Source: an uncultured Oscillospiraceae bacterium (GTDB lineage: Bacteria > Bacillota > Clostridia > Oscillospirales > Oscillospiraceae). Taken from it: a stretch of 54,799 nucleotides of DNA. Both the position numbers and the translations under genes were made by a program. The stretch is taken from NCBI GenBank assembly GCA_947626785.1, contig CANQTO010000015.1, forward strand, positions 1 to 54,799, read 5' to 3'. Positions 17,101 to 25,609 of this stretch are shown piece after piece (the first letter of the stretch is position 1; the number at the start of each line of letters is the position of its first letter). The notes beneath the pieces were generated by a model that did not search any database, was not told where the DNA came from, and was given only the letters and a program-made list of their open reading frames with translations.

Positions 17101-17146
17101 GCTGGACCTGGAGGCCGCCCAGAAGGCCGCCGAGGCGGAGAAATAG
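14123..17146 (+). CDS. smc: Chromosome segregation protein SMC (short-armed)
   Basis: A 1007-residue SMC ATPase. Walker A GPNGSGKSN lies at 31-39. The N-terminal coiled coil spans about 170-400, the hinge about 405-570 (GYSKAVRTVM..., GAAGQHIVVDS, GGSMTGGSA), and the returning coil about 585-800. The signature motif is at 907-911 and Walker B FCVMDEIEAALDEANV at 931-946. All functional elements are intact, but the protein is about 180 residues shorter than the usual 1180-1190, and the loss is shared by both arms. The residue after LSGGE is Met (912) where Arg, Lys or Gln is usual. SMC works with ScpA/ScpB to organise and segregate chromosomes. It is the first gene of an operon with ftsY, 16 bases apart. 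Confidence 0.95.
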   Translation: MYLKALEIQGFKSFPEKTRLTFEKDITAIVGPNGSGKSNIADAILWVMGEQRSRALRGSKMEDVIFGGTEKRGALGFAQVSLVIDNSARIFDSDSGEISLTRRYYRSGESEYFINREPVRLKDINSLLMDTGLGRDGYSIIGQGRIAEIVSTRSTDRREVFEEAAGISRYRYRKEEAERKLQRTEENLLRINDKIEELELQVGPLKKQAEVAKRYLVLRDELRLREISVWMENLDRLRGQAEDIRLEQEQAQKSLEQARAELEALYASSGSLSERMHRKDIESEQARERLSAAEAEAAGCAAQASALRDNIRSSKENLERLLKEFEQQESRAAQVRAGIEDGRDKIRQLETQEAELAERLKENGNVLDGCRMKLKGREERLEALSQRANDLAVEGRSADSRIAMLAAMEKDFEGYSKAVRTVMREKERGSLRGIHAPAANLARAEEDCALAIETALGAAGQHIVVDSQEDGRRAIELLKRQDAGRATFLPLDLIEGTVLDERQIKGPGLVGVAYDLVRFDERYKGIFQNLLGRTVVAETLADAVKMSTANGNRLRIVTLDGQLINPGGSMTGGSAAKGSGILSRANELEKLKKRRVRLREDEERCQAELERARSDLAAVRYQLDMALEDQAELKSQASSLEAEARATGASVAQLEELLKSLSGDEASRQESVRAAQRQIDSFRERLKEQEKQQEVLGTKTAAIREEIARISQGKLELEGRRTRAEKEAQEHNARILDLERQAARIEQRRLSAEMEEKQLLDKLWDSYELSHSAAQALRQPVENMQKAVKAIGELRREIGALGSPNLGAIEEYQRVSERYEFLSSQRDDVEKAKGELNGIIADITAEMKEIFTQRFQEIDRSFRQTFLELFGGGKAALVLEDENNVLDCGIEIKVQPPGKALSTISLLSGGEMAFVAIALYFAILKVRPTPFCVMDEIEAALDEANVARYAAYMRRMAGKTQFLVITHRRGTMEEADLLYGVTMQEKGVSTVIELDLEAAQKAAEAEK

Positions 17147-17162
17147 AAGAGGATAGATACGT

Positions 17163-18071
17163 ATGGGATTTTTTGACAAACTTTTTTCCGGCCTGAGCAA
17201 GACCCGCTCCAACATGGAGGAGCTGGAGGAGCTCTTCCAGGGCTACCAGCCGGACAGCGAGGATTTTTACGACGAGCTGGAGGAGCTGCTGGTCCTGTCC
17301 GATATGGGCGCGGCCACGGCGGAGAAGGTGGTCGCCAATATGCGCAAGCTCACCTGGGAGCGCCGCTTCCGGAAGGGCTATGAGGCAAGAGAGGGGCTCA
17401 TCGAGCTGCTGACCAAGATGCTGGACGCCGGGGACACGGGCTTAAAGCTGGAGACCAAGCCCTCTGTCATTCTCATGACCGGGGTCAACGGCGTGGGCAA
17501 GACCACCACCATCGGAAAGCTTGCCTCCCAGCTGAAGGCCCAGGGGAAGAAAGTGCTCCTCTGCGCGGGGGACACCTTCCGGGCCGCGGCGGCAGAGCAG
17601 CTGGCCGTCTGGGCCGAGCGCTCCGGCGCGGACCTGGTCCGCCACGAGGAGGGCAGCGACCCGGCTGCCGTGGTCTTTGACGGCATCAACGCCGCCAAGG
17701 CCCGGGGCGCGGACGTGGTCATCATCGACACCGCCGGGCGGCTGCACAACAAGCAGAATCTGATGAACGAGCTGGCCAAGATCCGCCGCATCATCGACCG
17801 GGAGCTGCCGGAGGCGGACGTGGAGTCGCTGATGGTGCTGGACGCCACCACCGGCCAGAACGGGCTCTTGCAGGCCCGGCAGTTTTTGGAGACCTCCGGC
17901 GTCACCGGCATCGTGCTGACCAAGCTGGACGGCACCGCCAAGGGGGGCATCGTCTTCGCCATCGCCCAGGAGCTGAAGCTGCCGGTGAAGTTCGTCGGCG
18001 TGGGCGAGGGGATCGACGATTTGCTGCCCTTCGAGCCGGAGGGCTTCGTCAAAGCCCTGTTTAAGGCATAA
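17163..18071 (+). CDS. ftsY: Signal recognition particle receptor FtsY
   Basis: A 302-residue SRP GTPase. A short N domain (MGFFDKLFSGLSKTRSNMEELEELF) precedes the NG GTPase core: G1 GVNGVGKTTTIGKLA at about 107-121, DTFRAAAAEQL, G3 DTAGRLHNKQNLMNEL, G4 TKLDGTAKGG and G5 GVGEGIDDLLPFEPEGFV. The acidic A domain found in E. coli is missing, as is normal for Firmicutes. It receives SRP-ribosome complexes at the membrane. AGAGGA precedes the ATG. The smc-ftsY order is standard in Firmicutes; rnc, often upstream of smc, is not here. Confidence 0.97.
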   Translation: MGFFDKLFSGLSKTRSNMEELEELFQGYQPDSEDFYDELEELLVLSDMGAATAEKVVANMRKLTWERRFRKGYEAREGLIELLTKMLDAGDTGLKLETKPSVILMTGVNGVGKTTTIGKLASQLKAQGKKVLLCAGDTFRAAAAEQLAVWAERSGADLVRHEEGSDPAAVVFDGINAAKARGADVVIIDTAGRLHNKQNLMNELAKIRRIIDRELPEADVESLMVLDATTGQNGLLQARQFLETSGVTGIVLTKLDGTAKGGIVFAIAQELKLPVKFVGVGEGIDDLLPFEPEGFVKALFKA

Positions 18072-18081
18072 AGGAGAGACT

Positions 18082-18390
18082 ATGGCGCTTACAAGCAAGC
18101 AGCGCTCCCAGCTGCGGGGCATCGCGGCGGGGGAGGACACCATCATCCAGATCGGCAAGGGGGGCATCACCGAGAGCGTGGCTGCCTCTGTCCGGACTGC
18201 CCTGGCCGCGAGGGAGCTTATCAAGGGCAAGGTGCTGGAAAATTCCATGCTCACGGCCCGGGAGGCCTGCGACGAGCTGGCCAGCCTCTGCCAGGCGGAG
18301 CCGGTGCAGGTCATCGGGACCAAGTTCGTCCTCTATAAGCGAAACGACAAAGAGCCCAAGATCCAACTGGTCAAGGACAGGAAAAAATGA
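18082..18390 (+). CDS. yhbY: YhbY-type CRM-domain RNA-binding protein
   Basis: A 102-residue protein that is essentially one CRM domain: MALTSKQRSQLRGIAAGEDTIIQIGKGGITESVAASVRTAL with the GKGG loop, ending in VIGTKFVLYKRNDKEPKIQL (the GxxxVLYR-like motif). YhbY proteins bind pre-50S ribosomal subunits and take part in assembly. AAAGGAGAG sits upstream of the ATG. Its last 4 bases overlap the next start, so the two are translationally coupled. Confidence 0.9.
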   Translation: MALTSKQRSQLRGIAAGEDTIIQIGKGGITESVAASVRTALAARELIKGKVLENSMLTAREACDELASLCQAEPVQVIGTKFVLYKRNDKEPKIQLVKDRKK

Positions 18391-19550
18391 GAATTGCCGT
18401 CTACGGCGGAAGCTTCAATCCGCCCCATATCGGGCACGCGGAGGCCGCGCTGTCGGTTTACCGGGAGCTCTTGCCGGACATATTCCTTATTATACCGGAC
18501 AATATCCCGCCCCATAAGGACATGGCGGCGGGCAGCCCCACGGCGGAGCAGCGCATGGAGCTGTGCCGCCTGGCCTTCCGGAACATCCCGGGGGCCCAGG
18601 TGTCGGACATGGAGCTTAGGCGCAGCGGCCGGAGCTATACGGCGGACACGGTGGCCCAGCTGAGGGAGCGCTACCCGGAGGACCAATTGATCCTGGTCAT
18701 GGGCTCGGACATGCTCTTGAGCTTTGAAAAGTGGTACCGCTTCGAGTATCTGCTGGAAAACTGCGCCCTGGCCGTCGTCTCCCGGGAGGAGGGGGACCTG
18801 CCGGAGCTGAGGAAACAGGCTGAGTACCTGAGAGCGAAGTACGGCGCGGAGGTCACGCTTCTGCGGCAGGAGCCGCTGCCCGCCCAGTCCAGCGAGCTGA
18901 GGGAGCTGCTGCGGCTGCGCAAGGGAGTGGAGCTTTTAGACGACGCGGTGTACAGCTGCATCATCAAAAACGGCTGGTACGAGGCCCTGCCGGAGCTGAG
19001 CTGGCTCCGGGGGAAGGCCTATCAGTACCTGGACTCCCGGCGGGTCGGCCATGTGGTCGGCTGCGAGAGCGAGGCAGTGAGGCTAGCTATGCACTGGGGC
19101 GAGCTGCCCGAGCGGGCCGCCACCGCCGCCATTCTCCACGATATCACCAAGCGGTTAAATTTTGAGGAACAGTTGCACTTGTGCGAGGAATATGGTATGA
19201 TATGCTCCAACGCGGAGCTGGCCCATCCCCGCATCCTCCACGCCATCACCGGCGCTGGGCTGGCCCGGGAGCTCTTCGGCGTGTCCGAGGCCATCTCGGA
19301 GGCCATCCGCTGGCACACCACCGGCAAGCCGGACATGACGCTCTTGGAGAAGATCCTCTATCTGGCCGACTATATCGAGCCCACCCGGGATTTTCCCGGT
19401 GTGGAGGGACCCCGGGAGCTTGCCTACCGGGACATCGACCGGGCTCTGGCTCTTGCCCTGAAAAATACCCTGGACGAGCTTAAGGAACTGGGCGAGGAGC
19501 CCTTTGAAGCCACCGCCGAGGCGTACCGCTGGTACAGCCGCGAAATCTGA
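18387..19550 (+). CDS. nadD-yqeK: Fusion of nicotinate-nucleotide adenylyltransferase (NadD) and YqeK HD phosphohydrolase
   Basis: A 387-residue two-domain protein. Residues 1 to about 195 are NadD: MRIAVYGGSFNPPHIGHAEAAL with the HxGH nucleotidyltransferase motif, IIPDNIPPHKDM, VMGSDMLLSFEKWYRFEYLL, and AQSSELREL in place of the usual ISSTxxR. Residues from about 205 are YqeK: HVVGCESEAVRLAMHWG and AAILHDITKRL with the HD metal pair near 249, then IRWHTTGKPDMTLLEKILYLADYIEPTRDFPGV. NadD makes deamido-NAD; YqeK cleaves diadenosine tetraphosphate symmetrically. In B. subtilis these are adjacent separate genes. No stop or frameshift separates them here. rsfS follows after 15 bases. Confidence 0.93.
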   Translation: MRIAVYGGSFNPPHIGHAEAALSVYRELLPDIFLIIPDNIPPHKDMAAGSPTAEQRMELCRLAFRNIPGAQVSDMELRRSGRSYTADTVAQLRERYPEDQLILVMGSDMLLSFEKWYRFEYLLENCALAVVSREEGDLPELRKQAEYLRAKYGAEVTLLRQEPLPAQSSELRELLRLRKGVELLDDAVYSCIIKNGWYEALPELSWLRGKAYQYLDSRRVGHVVGCESEAVRLAMHWGELPERAATAAILHDITKRLNFEEQLHLCEEYGMICSNAELAHPRILHAITGAGLARELFGVSEAISEAIRWHTTGKPDMTLLEKILYLADYIEPTRDFPGVEGPRELAYRDIDRALALALKNTLDELKELGEEPFEATAEAYRWYSREI

Positions 19551-19565
19551 CAAGGAGGAGAAACT

Positions 19566-19925
19566 ATGCTATCTCCCGCTGAGATCGCCTCTCTCGCCGC
19601 CCAGGCGCTGGAGGACAAGAAGGCGAAGGATGTCAAGATCCTGAAGATCACCGAGCAGACCGTGCTGGCAGACTACTTTGTGGTGTGCAGCGGCTCCTCC
19701 GCGCCCCATATCAAAGCGCTGGTGGACGAGGTGGACAAGCGGCTCTCCGAGGCCGGAGAGCCCCCCAAGCGCCGGGAGGGCATGCGCTCGGATGTCTGGG
19801 TGCTGATGGACTTCGGTTGCGTGGTGGTCCATGTGTTCACCGAGGAGGCCCGGAAGTTTTACGATCTGGAGCGCCTCTGGAGCGATTCGGAACAGGTGCC
19901 GCCCTCATCCCTTCCCAGCCCCTGA
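19566..19925 (+). CDS. rsfS: Ribosomal silencing factor RsfS
   Basis: A 119-residue protein of the Iojap/RsfS family, recognisable from KAKDVKILKITEQTVLADYFVVCSGSSAPHIKALVDEV, the YxxR-type GMRSDVWVLMDFGCVVVHVFTEEARKFYDLERLW and its length. RsfS binds ribosomal protein L14 (uL14) and blocks subunit joining in stationary phase. AGGAGGAG lies 6 bases upstream of the ATG. The yqeK-rsfS order is conserved in Firmicutes. Confidence 0.95.
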   Translation: MLSPAEIASLAAQALEDKKAKDVKILKITEQTVLADYFVVCSGSSAPHIKALVDEVDKRLSEAGEPPKRREGMRSDVWVLMDFGCVVVHVFTEEARKFYDLERLWSDSEQVPPSSLPSP

Positions 19926-20037
19926 GGGGAGCGGGGCTTAGGCCCGCCGCTTTTCGACAGGGGCGAAACCGGACTGACACATTCACCGCCGGCCTGACGC
20001 GAGAGGCCCGGCTTACAGATAAGGAGAAAAGTTTAAG

Positions 20038-22464
<2,427 letters not shown>

Positions 22465-22467
22465 TTC

Positions 22468-22496
22468 TTGACAAAGAACTTGGAAGACGCTATAAT
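22468..22496 (+). promoter_or_regulatory. Perfect consensus promoter for rpsU
   Basis: TTGACA (22468-22473), 17 bases, TATAAT (22491-22496). It starts 4 bases after the leuS stop codon. Confidence 0.9.
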
Positions 22497-22565
22497 ATTC
22501 CATGATAAAAGCCAAGTTTTTGGCCCTTGAAGCGCCCACGTGCGTTTTTGGAGGGAGGGAAATAG

Positions 22566-22751
22566 ATGTCTGAAATATACGTCAAGGAGAACGAGTCTCT
22601 GGACAACGCTTTGAAGCGGTTCAAGCGTAGCTGCGCCAAGTCCGGCGTCCTGGCTGACCTGCGGAAAAAGGAGTATTACCAGAGCCCCAGCGTGAAGCGC
22701 CGCAAGAAATCCGAGGCGGCCCGCAAGAACAAAAACAAGCGCTATTATTGA
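22566..22751 (+). CDS. rpsU: 30S ribosomal protein S21
   Basis: A 61-residue bS21 protein: [61 protein letters not shown] in sense, with the typical E-S-L-D-x-A-L-x-R-F-K-R core and a basic tail. It joins the 30S subunit near the anti-Shine-Dalgarno region. GGAGGGAGGG precedes the ATG. The roughly 60-base leader contains a small GCCAA/TTGGC hairpin that might serve regulation, but I see no recognised leader motif. It has its own consensus promoter and is bounded downstream by a strong palindrome. Confidence 0.95.
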   Translation: MSEIYVKENESLDNALKRFKRSCAKSGVLADLRKKEYYQSPSVKRRKKSEAARKNKNKRYY

Positions 22752-22752
22752 T

Positions 22753-22796
22753 TAAAAAAATGACTAAAGGCGGCACAGATGTGCCGCCTTTAGTCA
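22753..22796 (-). terminator. Perfect 16-bp palindrome, minus-strand U-tailed terminator
   Basis: TGACTAAAGGCGGCAC (22761-22776) pairs perfectly with 22781-22796 around a 4-base loop. Seven T residues follow on the minus strand. It can stop transcripts from the ene-reductase gene and may act less efficiently on rpsU transcripts. Confidence 0.8.
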
Positions 22797-22879
22797 TCAG
22801 ACTGTTAAACCGCTTTTTTGTAAAAGCGGCAATTCCTGGTGTATGGCTTAACCTTTGCACCCGGATTTTTGACGGACTG

Positions 22880-22931
22880 ACACAGCCGCAAGCCATCGAA
22901 TAGGCTCGCGGCTGTGTTAGTAAGTTTTTTA
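22880..22931 (+). terminator. Long stem between rpsU and the convergent ene-reductase gene
   Basis: ACACAGCCGC (22880-22889) pairs with 22908-22917, extended inward by AGCC/GGCT. A run of T residues begins 8 bases later on the plus strand. Another hairpin (CCGCTTTT/AAAAGCGG, 22810-22829) lies between this and the 22761 palindrome. A bidirectional terminator or a small structured RNA are both possible. Confidence 0.55.
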
Positions 22932-22951
22932 AAACGAAATGAGCTGAAGTC

Positions 22952-25234
22952 TTAGATGTTTCTGGCCAGGTTATAGGCAGCCCGGTTGGCCTCCAGCACG
23001 CGGGACATGAAGAAGGAGTCGCCGATATTGTGGACCTCGGGAGCCACGTGCTCCTTCTGACCCTCGATGAACTGGCTCTCGTCGGCCCGGCCGCCCATAG
23101 CCACCACGATCAGGTCGCAGTCCAGGTTCCGGACCACCGTCTCGGGACCGGGTTTCTTGGCCAGGGGGTTGACCACGTTGGCGGGGATGATGGGCGTCCA
23201 GGTGCACAGCCCGTCGGGCTTGTTCTTGGACACGTTCTGCTCCACAAAGAGCCGGCCTTCAAAGACCTTGATGGCCTTGGTCATGTTCATGAGCTTGACG
23301 CCCCGGTCCTCCAGATAGTGGATGAGCCAGCCCCGGTTGGCGGTGCAGGCGCCGTCCATGAAGTAGGGCATCATCTCGATGACCGTCACATCCGGGCAGT
23401 TCTTCTCGGACTTGAGCCACCATGCGCACTCGCAGCCCACCTGGCCGCCGCCGATGACGACTACCTTCTTATTGCTCACGTCGGGCAGCTTCTCCGGGTG
23501 GATCATCACGTCGGAGGCCACCACAGAGGGGATATCGCCCCAGCCGGGGATGCGGGGAGCGGTGAAGTCCTTGGCGCCGTTGGCGTAGACCACCGCGTCA
23601 TACTTGCCCTTCTTGAGCATGGCCACATCGGCGCGGGTGTTGAGCTTCACATTGATCTTGCGCTTGCCCACCTGGGCGATGAGCCACTGGGTGTAGTTGG
23701 CCACGTCGTACTTGACGATGGGCCGGCCGGCGGCCAGCAGCTTGCCGCCCAGCTGGTCCTCGGCCTCATAGATATCCACCTTGTGGCCCCGGTCGCAGGC
23801 GTAGACGGCAAAGTTCATGCCTGCGACGCCGCCGCCCACCACGGCGATCTTCTTGGCCTTCTCCGCCTTGGGCAGCTCCGCGGGCAGCTGCTCCTCGAAG
23901 CCGGTCCGGGCGTTGACGGCGCAGCCGGGGTGGCCGCCGTCCACGAACTCGTTGACGCAGCCCTCCTGGCAGCCGATGCAGGGGCGGATCTCCTCCACCT
24001 TGCCGGCGTAGGCCTTCTTGCACCAATCCGGGTCCGCCAGCACCGGGCGGCCCAGCATGACCATATCGCACATGCCGTCCCGCAGGGCCTTCTCAGCCAT
24101 GTCGGGATAGCCCAGCTTGCCGACGGCCACGATAGGCACGTCGATCCCCAGGTTGGACTTGAGGCCGATGGACTTGAAATACTCCTTGGCGGTCTTGGCC
24201 ACGTCCAGGAAGCAGCCGGCGGGCATGGTGGAAGGCGGATGGGGGAGCCACCAGTTGTCGTAGCAGCCTAGGTCCACGTCGAACATATCGACGCCGGCCT
24301 TGACCAGGTTGGTCATGTAGTCCAGCGTGTCGGCCACGCTGCGCTGATCGGTGAAGTTTTTCAGGGACTTGACGGTCTTCATCCGCTCGCCGTAGGTCTC
24401 GTTCAGGGCGCAGGACAGGTCGATGCGGTACATGATGGGGAAGAAGGGGCCCACGCGGCGGCGCAGCTCCTTGATGAGCTCAATGCCGAAGCGCTGCCAG
24501 TCGCTGTACTTGCCGGCCTTCCGGCGGTTCCAGGAACGGCTGGTCAGCTGGTCCAGCAGATAGCCCTCGTGGCCGTGCAGATATACGCCGTCCAGGCCGC
24601 AGAACTTGGCGTTAGCTGCCGCCTGGCCCGCGTTCTTGATGATCTTGTCGCACTCAAAGTCGGTCAGCGGCCGGCAGGGGACCTCGGGAATGTAAAAGTC
24701 CGGGTTGACAGAGGCGGACACGGGGGGCAGGAACTTGTTGATAAAGCACTCGGGAGAGCCCACGCGGCCCAGGCCGGGGGTCAGCTGGATGAACATGTGG
24801 GAGCCCCGGGCGTGGACGCCCTTGGCCAGATCGCGCCAGCCCATGAGGGCGGTGCGGCTCCGGTCGATGCGGGGGAAGTAGGACAGATGGCCCCGTTCGG
24901 TGACGGAGGCATCGATCCCGTGGGAGATGGGGATCAGGCCGGTGGTCAGCAGACCCACGCCGCCGGCGGCACGTGCCCAGAAATACTCCTGCATCTTGAC
25001 GGAGGGGCGGCCGGTCTCCTCGGCCATCTGGCAGTTGCCCATAGGGGCCATGACCGTCCGGTTCTTGATGGTCAGGCGGTTGCACTGGATGGGGGAGAAA
25101 AGCGTGTCATAGGGATAGAGCTCCTTGGTGAAGCGGGCGGCGCCCAGATAGTGGTTCTCGTAGTCGCCCTGGTCCCAGTCGCCAAATTTTTTGGTCAGCT
25201 GTACGACCAATTCATCGGTTTTCAGTGTGCTCAT
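22952..25234 (-). CDS. 2-Enoate reductase-type NADH:flavin oxidoreductase (OYE barrel, 4Fe-4S, FAD)
   Basis: A 760-residue flavoenzyme. Residues about 35-400 form an Old Yellow Enzyme TIM barrel (FSPIQCNRLTIKNRTVMAPMGNC, GLDGVYLHGHEGYLLDQLTSRSWNRR, VGKLGYPDMAEKALRDGMCDMVMLGRPVLADPDW). A CIGCQEGC...C cluster motif (C-x2-C-x3-C-x11-C) near 415-435 follows for a 4Fe-4S centre. Two Rossmann motifs, VVGGGVAGMNFAVYA (about 467) and VVVIGGGQVGCECAWWL (about 590), bind FAD and NAD(P)H. The family includes 2-enoate reductase, FldZ, BaiCD/BaiH and other gut ene-reductases that reduce activated C=C bonds. The substrate here is not readable. It stands alone, with no bai or acyl-CoA genes nearby. Confidence 0.9.
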   Translation of the reverse strand: MSTLKTDELVVQLTKKFGDWDQGDYENHYLGAARFTKELYPYDTLFSPIQCNRLTIKNRTVMAPMGNCQMAEETGRPSVKMQEYFWARAAGGVGLLTTGLIPISHGIDASVTERGHLSYFPRIDRSRTALMGWRDLAKGVHARGSHMFIQLTPGLGRVGSPECFINKFLPPVSASVNPDFYIPEVPCRPLTDFECDKIIKNAGQAAANAKFCGLDGVYLHGHEGYLLDQLTSRSWNRRKAGKYSDWQRFGIELIKELRRRVGPFFPIMYRIDLSCALNETYGERMKTVKSLKNFTDQRSVADTLDYMTNLVKAGVDMFDVDLGCYDNWWLPHPPSTMPAGCFLDVAKTAKEYFKSIGLKSNLGIDVPIVAVGKLGYPDMAEKALRDGMCDMVMLGRPVLADPDWCKKAYAGKVEEIRPCIGCQEGCVNEFVDGGHPGCAVNARTGFEEQLPAELPKAEKAKKIAVVGGGVAGMNFAVYACDRGHKVDIYEAEDQLGGKLLAAGRPIVKYDVANYTQWLIAQVGKRKINVKLNTRADVAMLKKGKYDAVVYANGAKDFTAPRIPGWGDIPSVVASDVMIHPEKLPDVSNKKVVVIGGGQVGCECAWWLKSEKNCPDVTVIEMMPYFMDGACTANRGWLIHYLEDRGVKLMNMTKAIKVFEGRLFVEQNVSKNKPDGLCTWTPIIPANVVNPLAKKPGPETVVRNLDCDLIVVAMGGRADESQFIEGQKEHVAPEVHNIGDSFFMSRVLEANRAAYNLARNI

Positions 25235-25292
25235 GAAATTCCTCGCTTTCTATGGATAGTATGGAAAGTTTTGCGCTATGTTTGACTAAACT

Positions 25293-25321
25293 ATTTTACC
25301 ATTCGGTTCCAAAAAGTGCAA
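25293..25321 (-). promoter_or_regulatory. Promoter of the ene-reductase gene
   Basis: On the minus strand: TTGCAC (complement of 25316-25321), 17 bases, TAAAAT (complement of 25293-25298), about 60 bases before the ATG. Confidence 0.7.
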
Positions 25322-25573
25322 GCAGTTCCCCAAATGGGCCGGCCGTTTCGTCATTTTATGCAGAGGCGGGCAGGGAGAATTAGACAAAATGCCAAAGCCC
25401 CTGCGACAGAGGCAAAAATGTGTACAAACAGAGAACAGCTATTGACAAACAGTGAGATTTTTACGCAAAAGACTTGCCTTTTGCCCCTCATATATGGTAA
25501 CATTATTTGCCAAACTATGATAAGGGAGCGCAGTCCGATGTAGAGCAGACGCAGTTTACCAGGAGGATCACAT

Positions 25574-25609
25574 TTGAAAGGAATACAGAGGATCAAGCTT
25601 TATGTCTGA
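25574..25609 (+). CDS. Possible 11-codon leader ORF overlapping the prfC start
   Basis: AGGAGG at 25561-25566, stronger and better spaced than the signal for prfC itself, is followed 7 bases later by TTG and an 11-codon frame (MKGIQRIKLYV). Its TGA stop lies 5 bases inside prfC. This arrangement could couple prfC translation to termination at a TGA codon. It may equally be chance; the prfC ATG also has an AGAGGA site 9 bases upstream. There is no protein evidence. Confidence 0.25.
   Translation: MKGIQRIKLYV

Noticed and set aside
14123-17146. SMC as a truncated pseudogene
   Set aside because: Both ATPase halves, hinge and signature are intact in one frame; only coil length is reduced.
15041-17215. 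Long minus-strand open frame opposite smc, and similar ones opposite leuS (20848-22161), YfhO copy 2 (11901-13586), alaS (33133-34920) and asnB (44490-46547)
   Set aside because: They lie wholly antisense to strongly recognised genes in GC-rich DNA, have low-complexity Leu/Gly/Gln/His composition and no family match.
19926-20037. Possible leucine T-box before leuS
   Set aside because: The 112 bases lack the GGTGG core and any terminator hairpin.
23030-24271. 413-codon plus-strand frame opposite the ene-reductase gene
   Set aside because: Composition (HHDQVAVQ, repeated VHELDAPV-like strings) is typical of an antisense shadow; the opposite strand has a complete enzyme with its own promoter.
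25442-25503. TTGACA at 25442 as prfC promoter
   Set aside because: No -10 at a workable distance. A TTGCCT-18-TAACAT pair further on is too weak to list.
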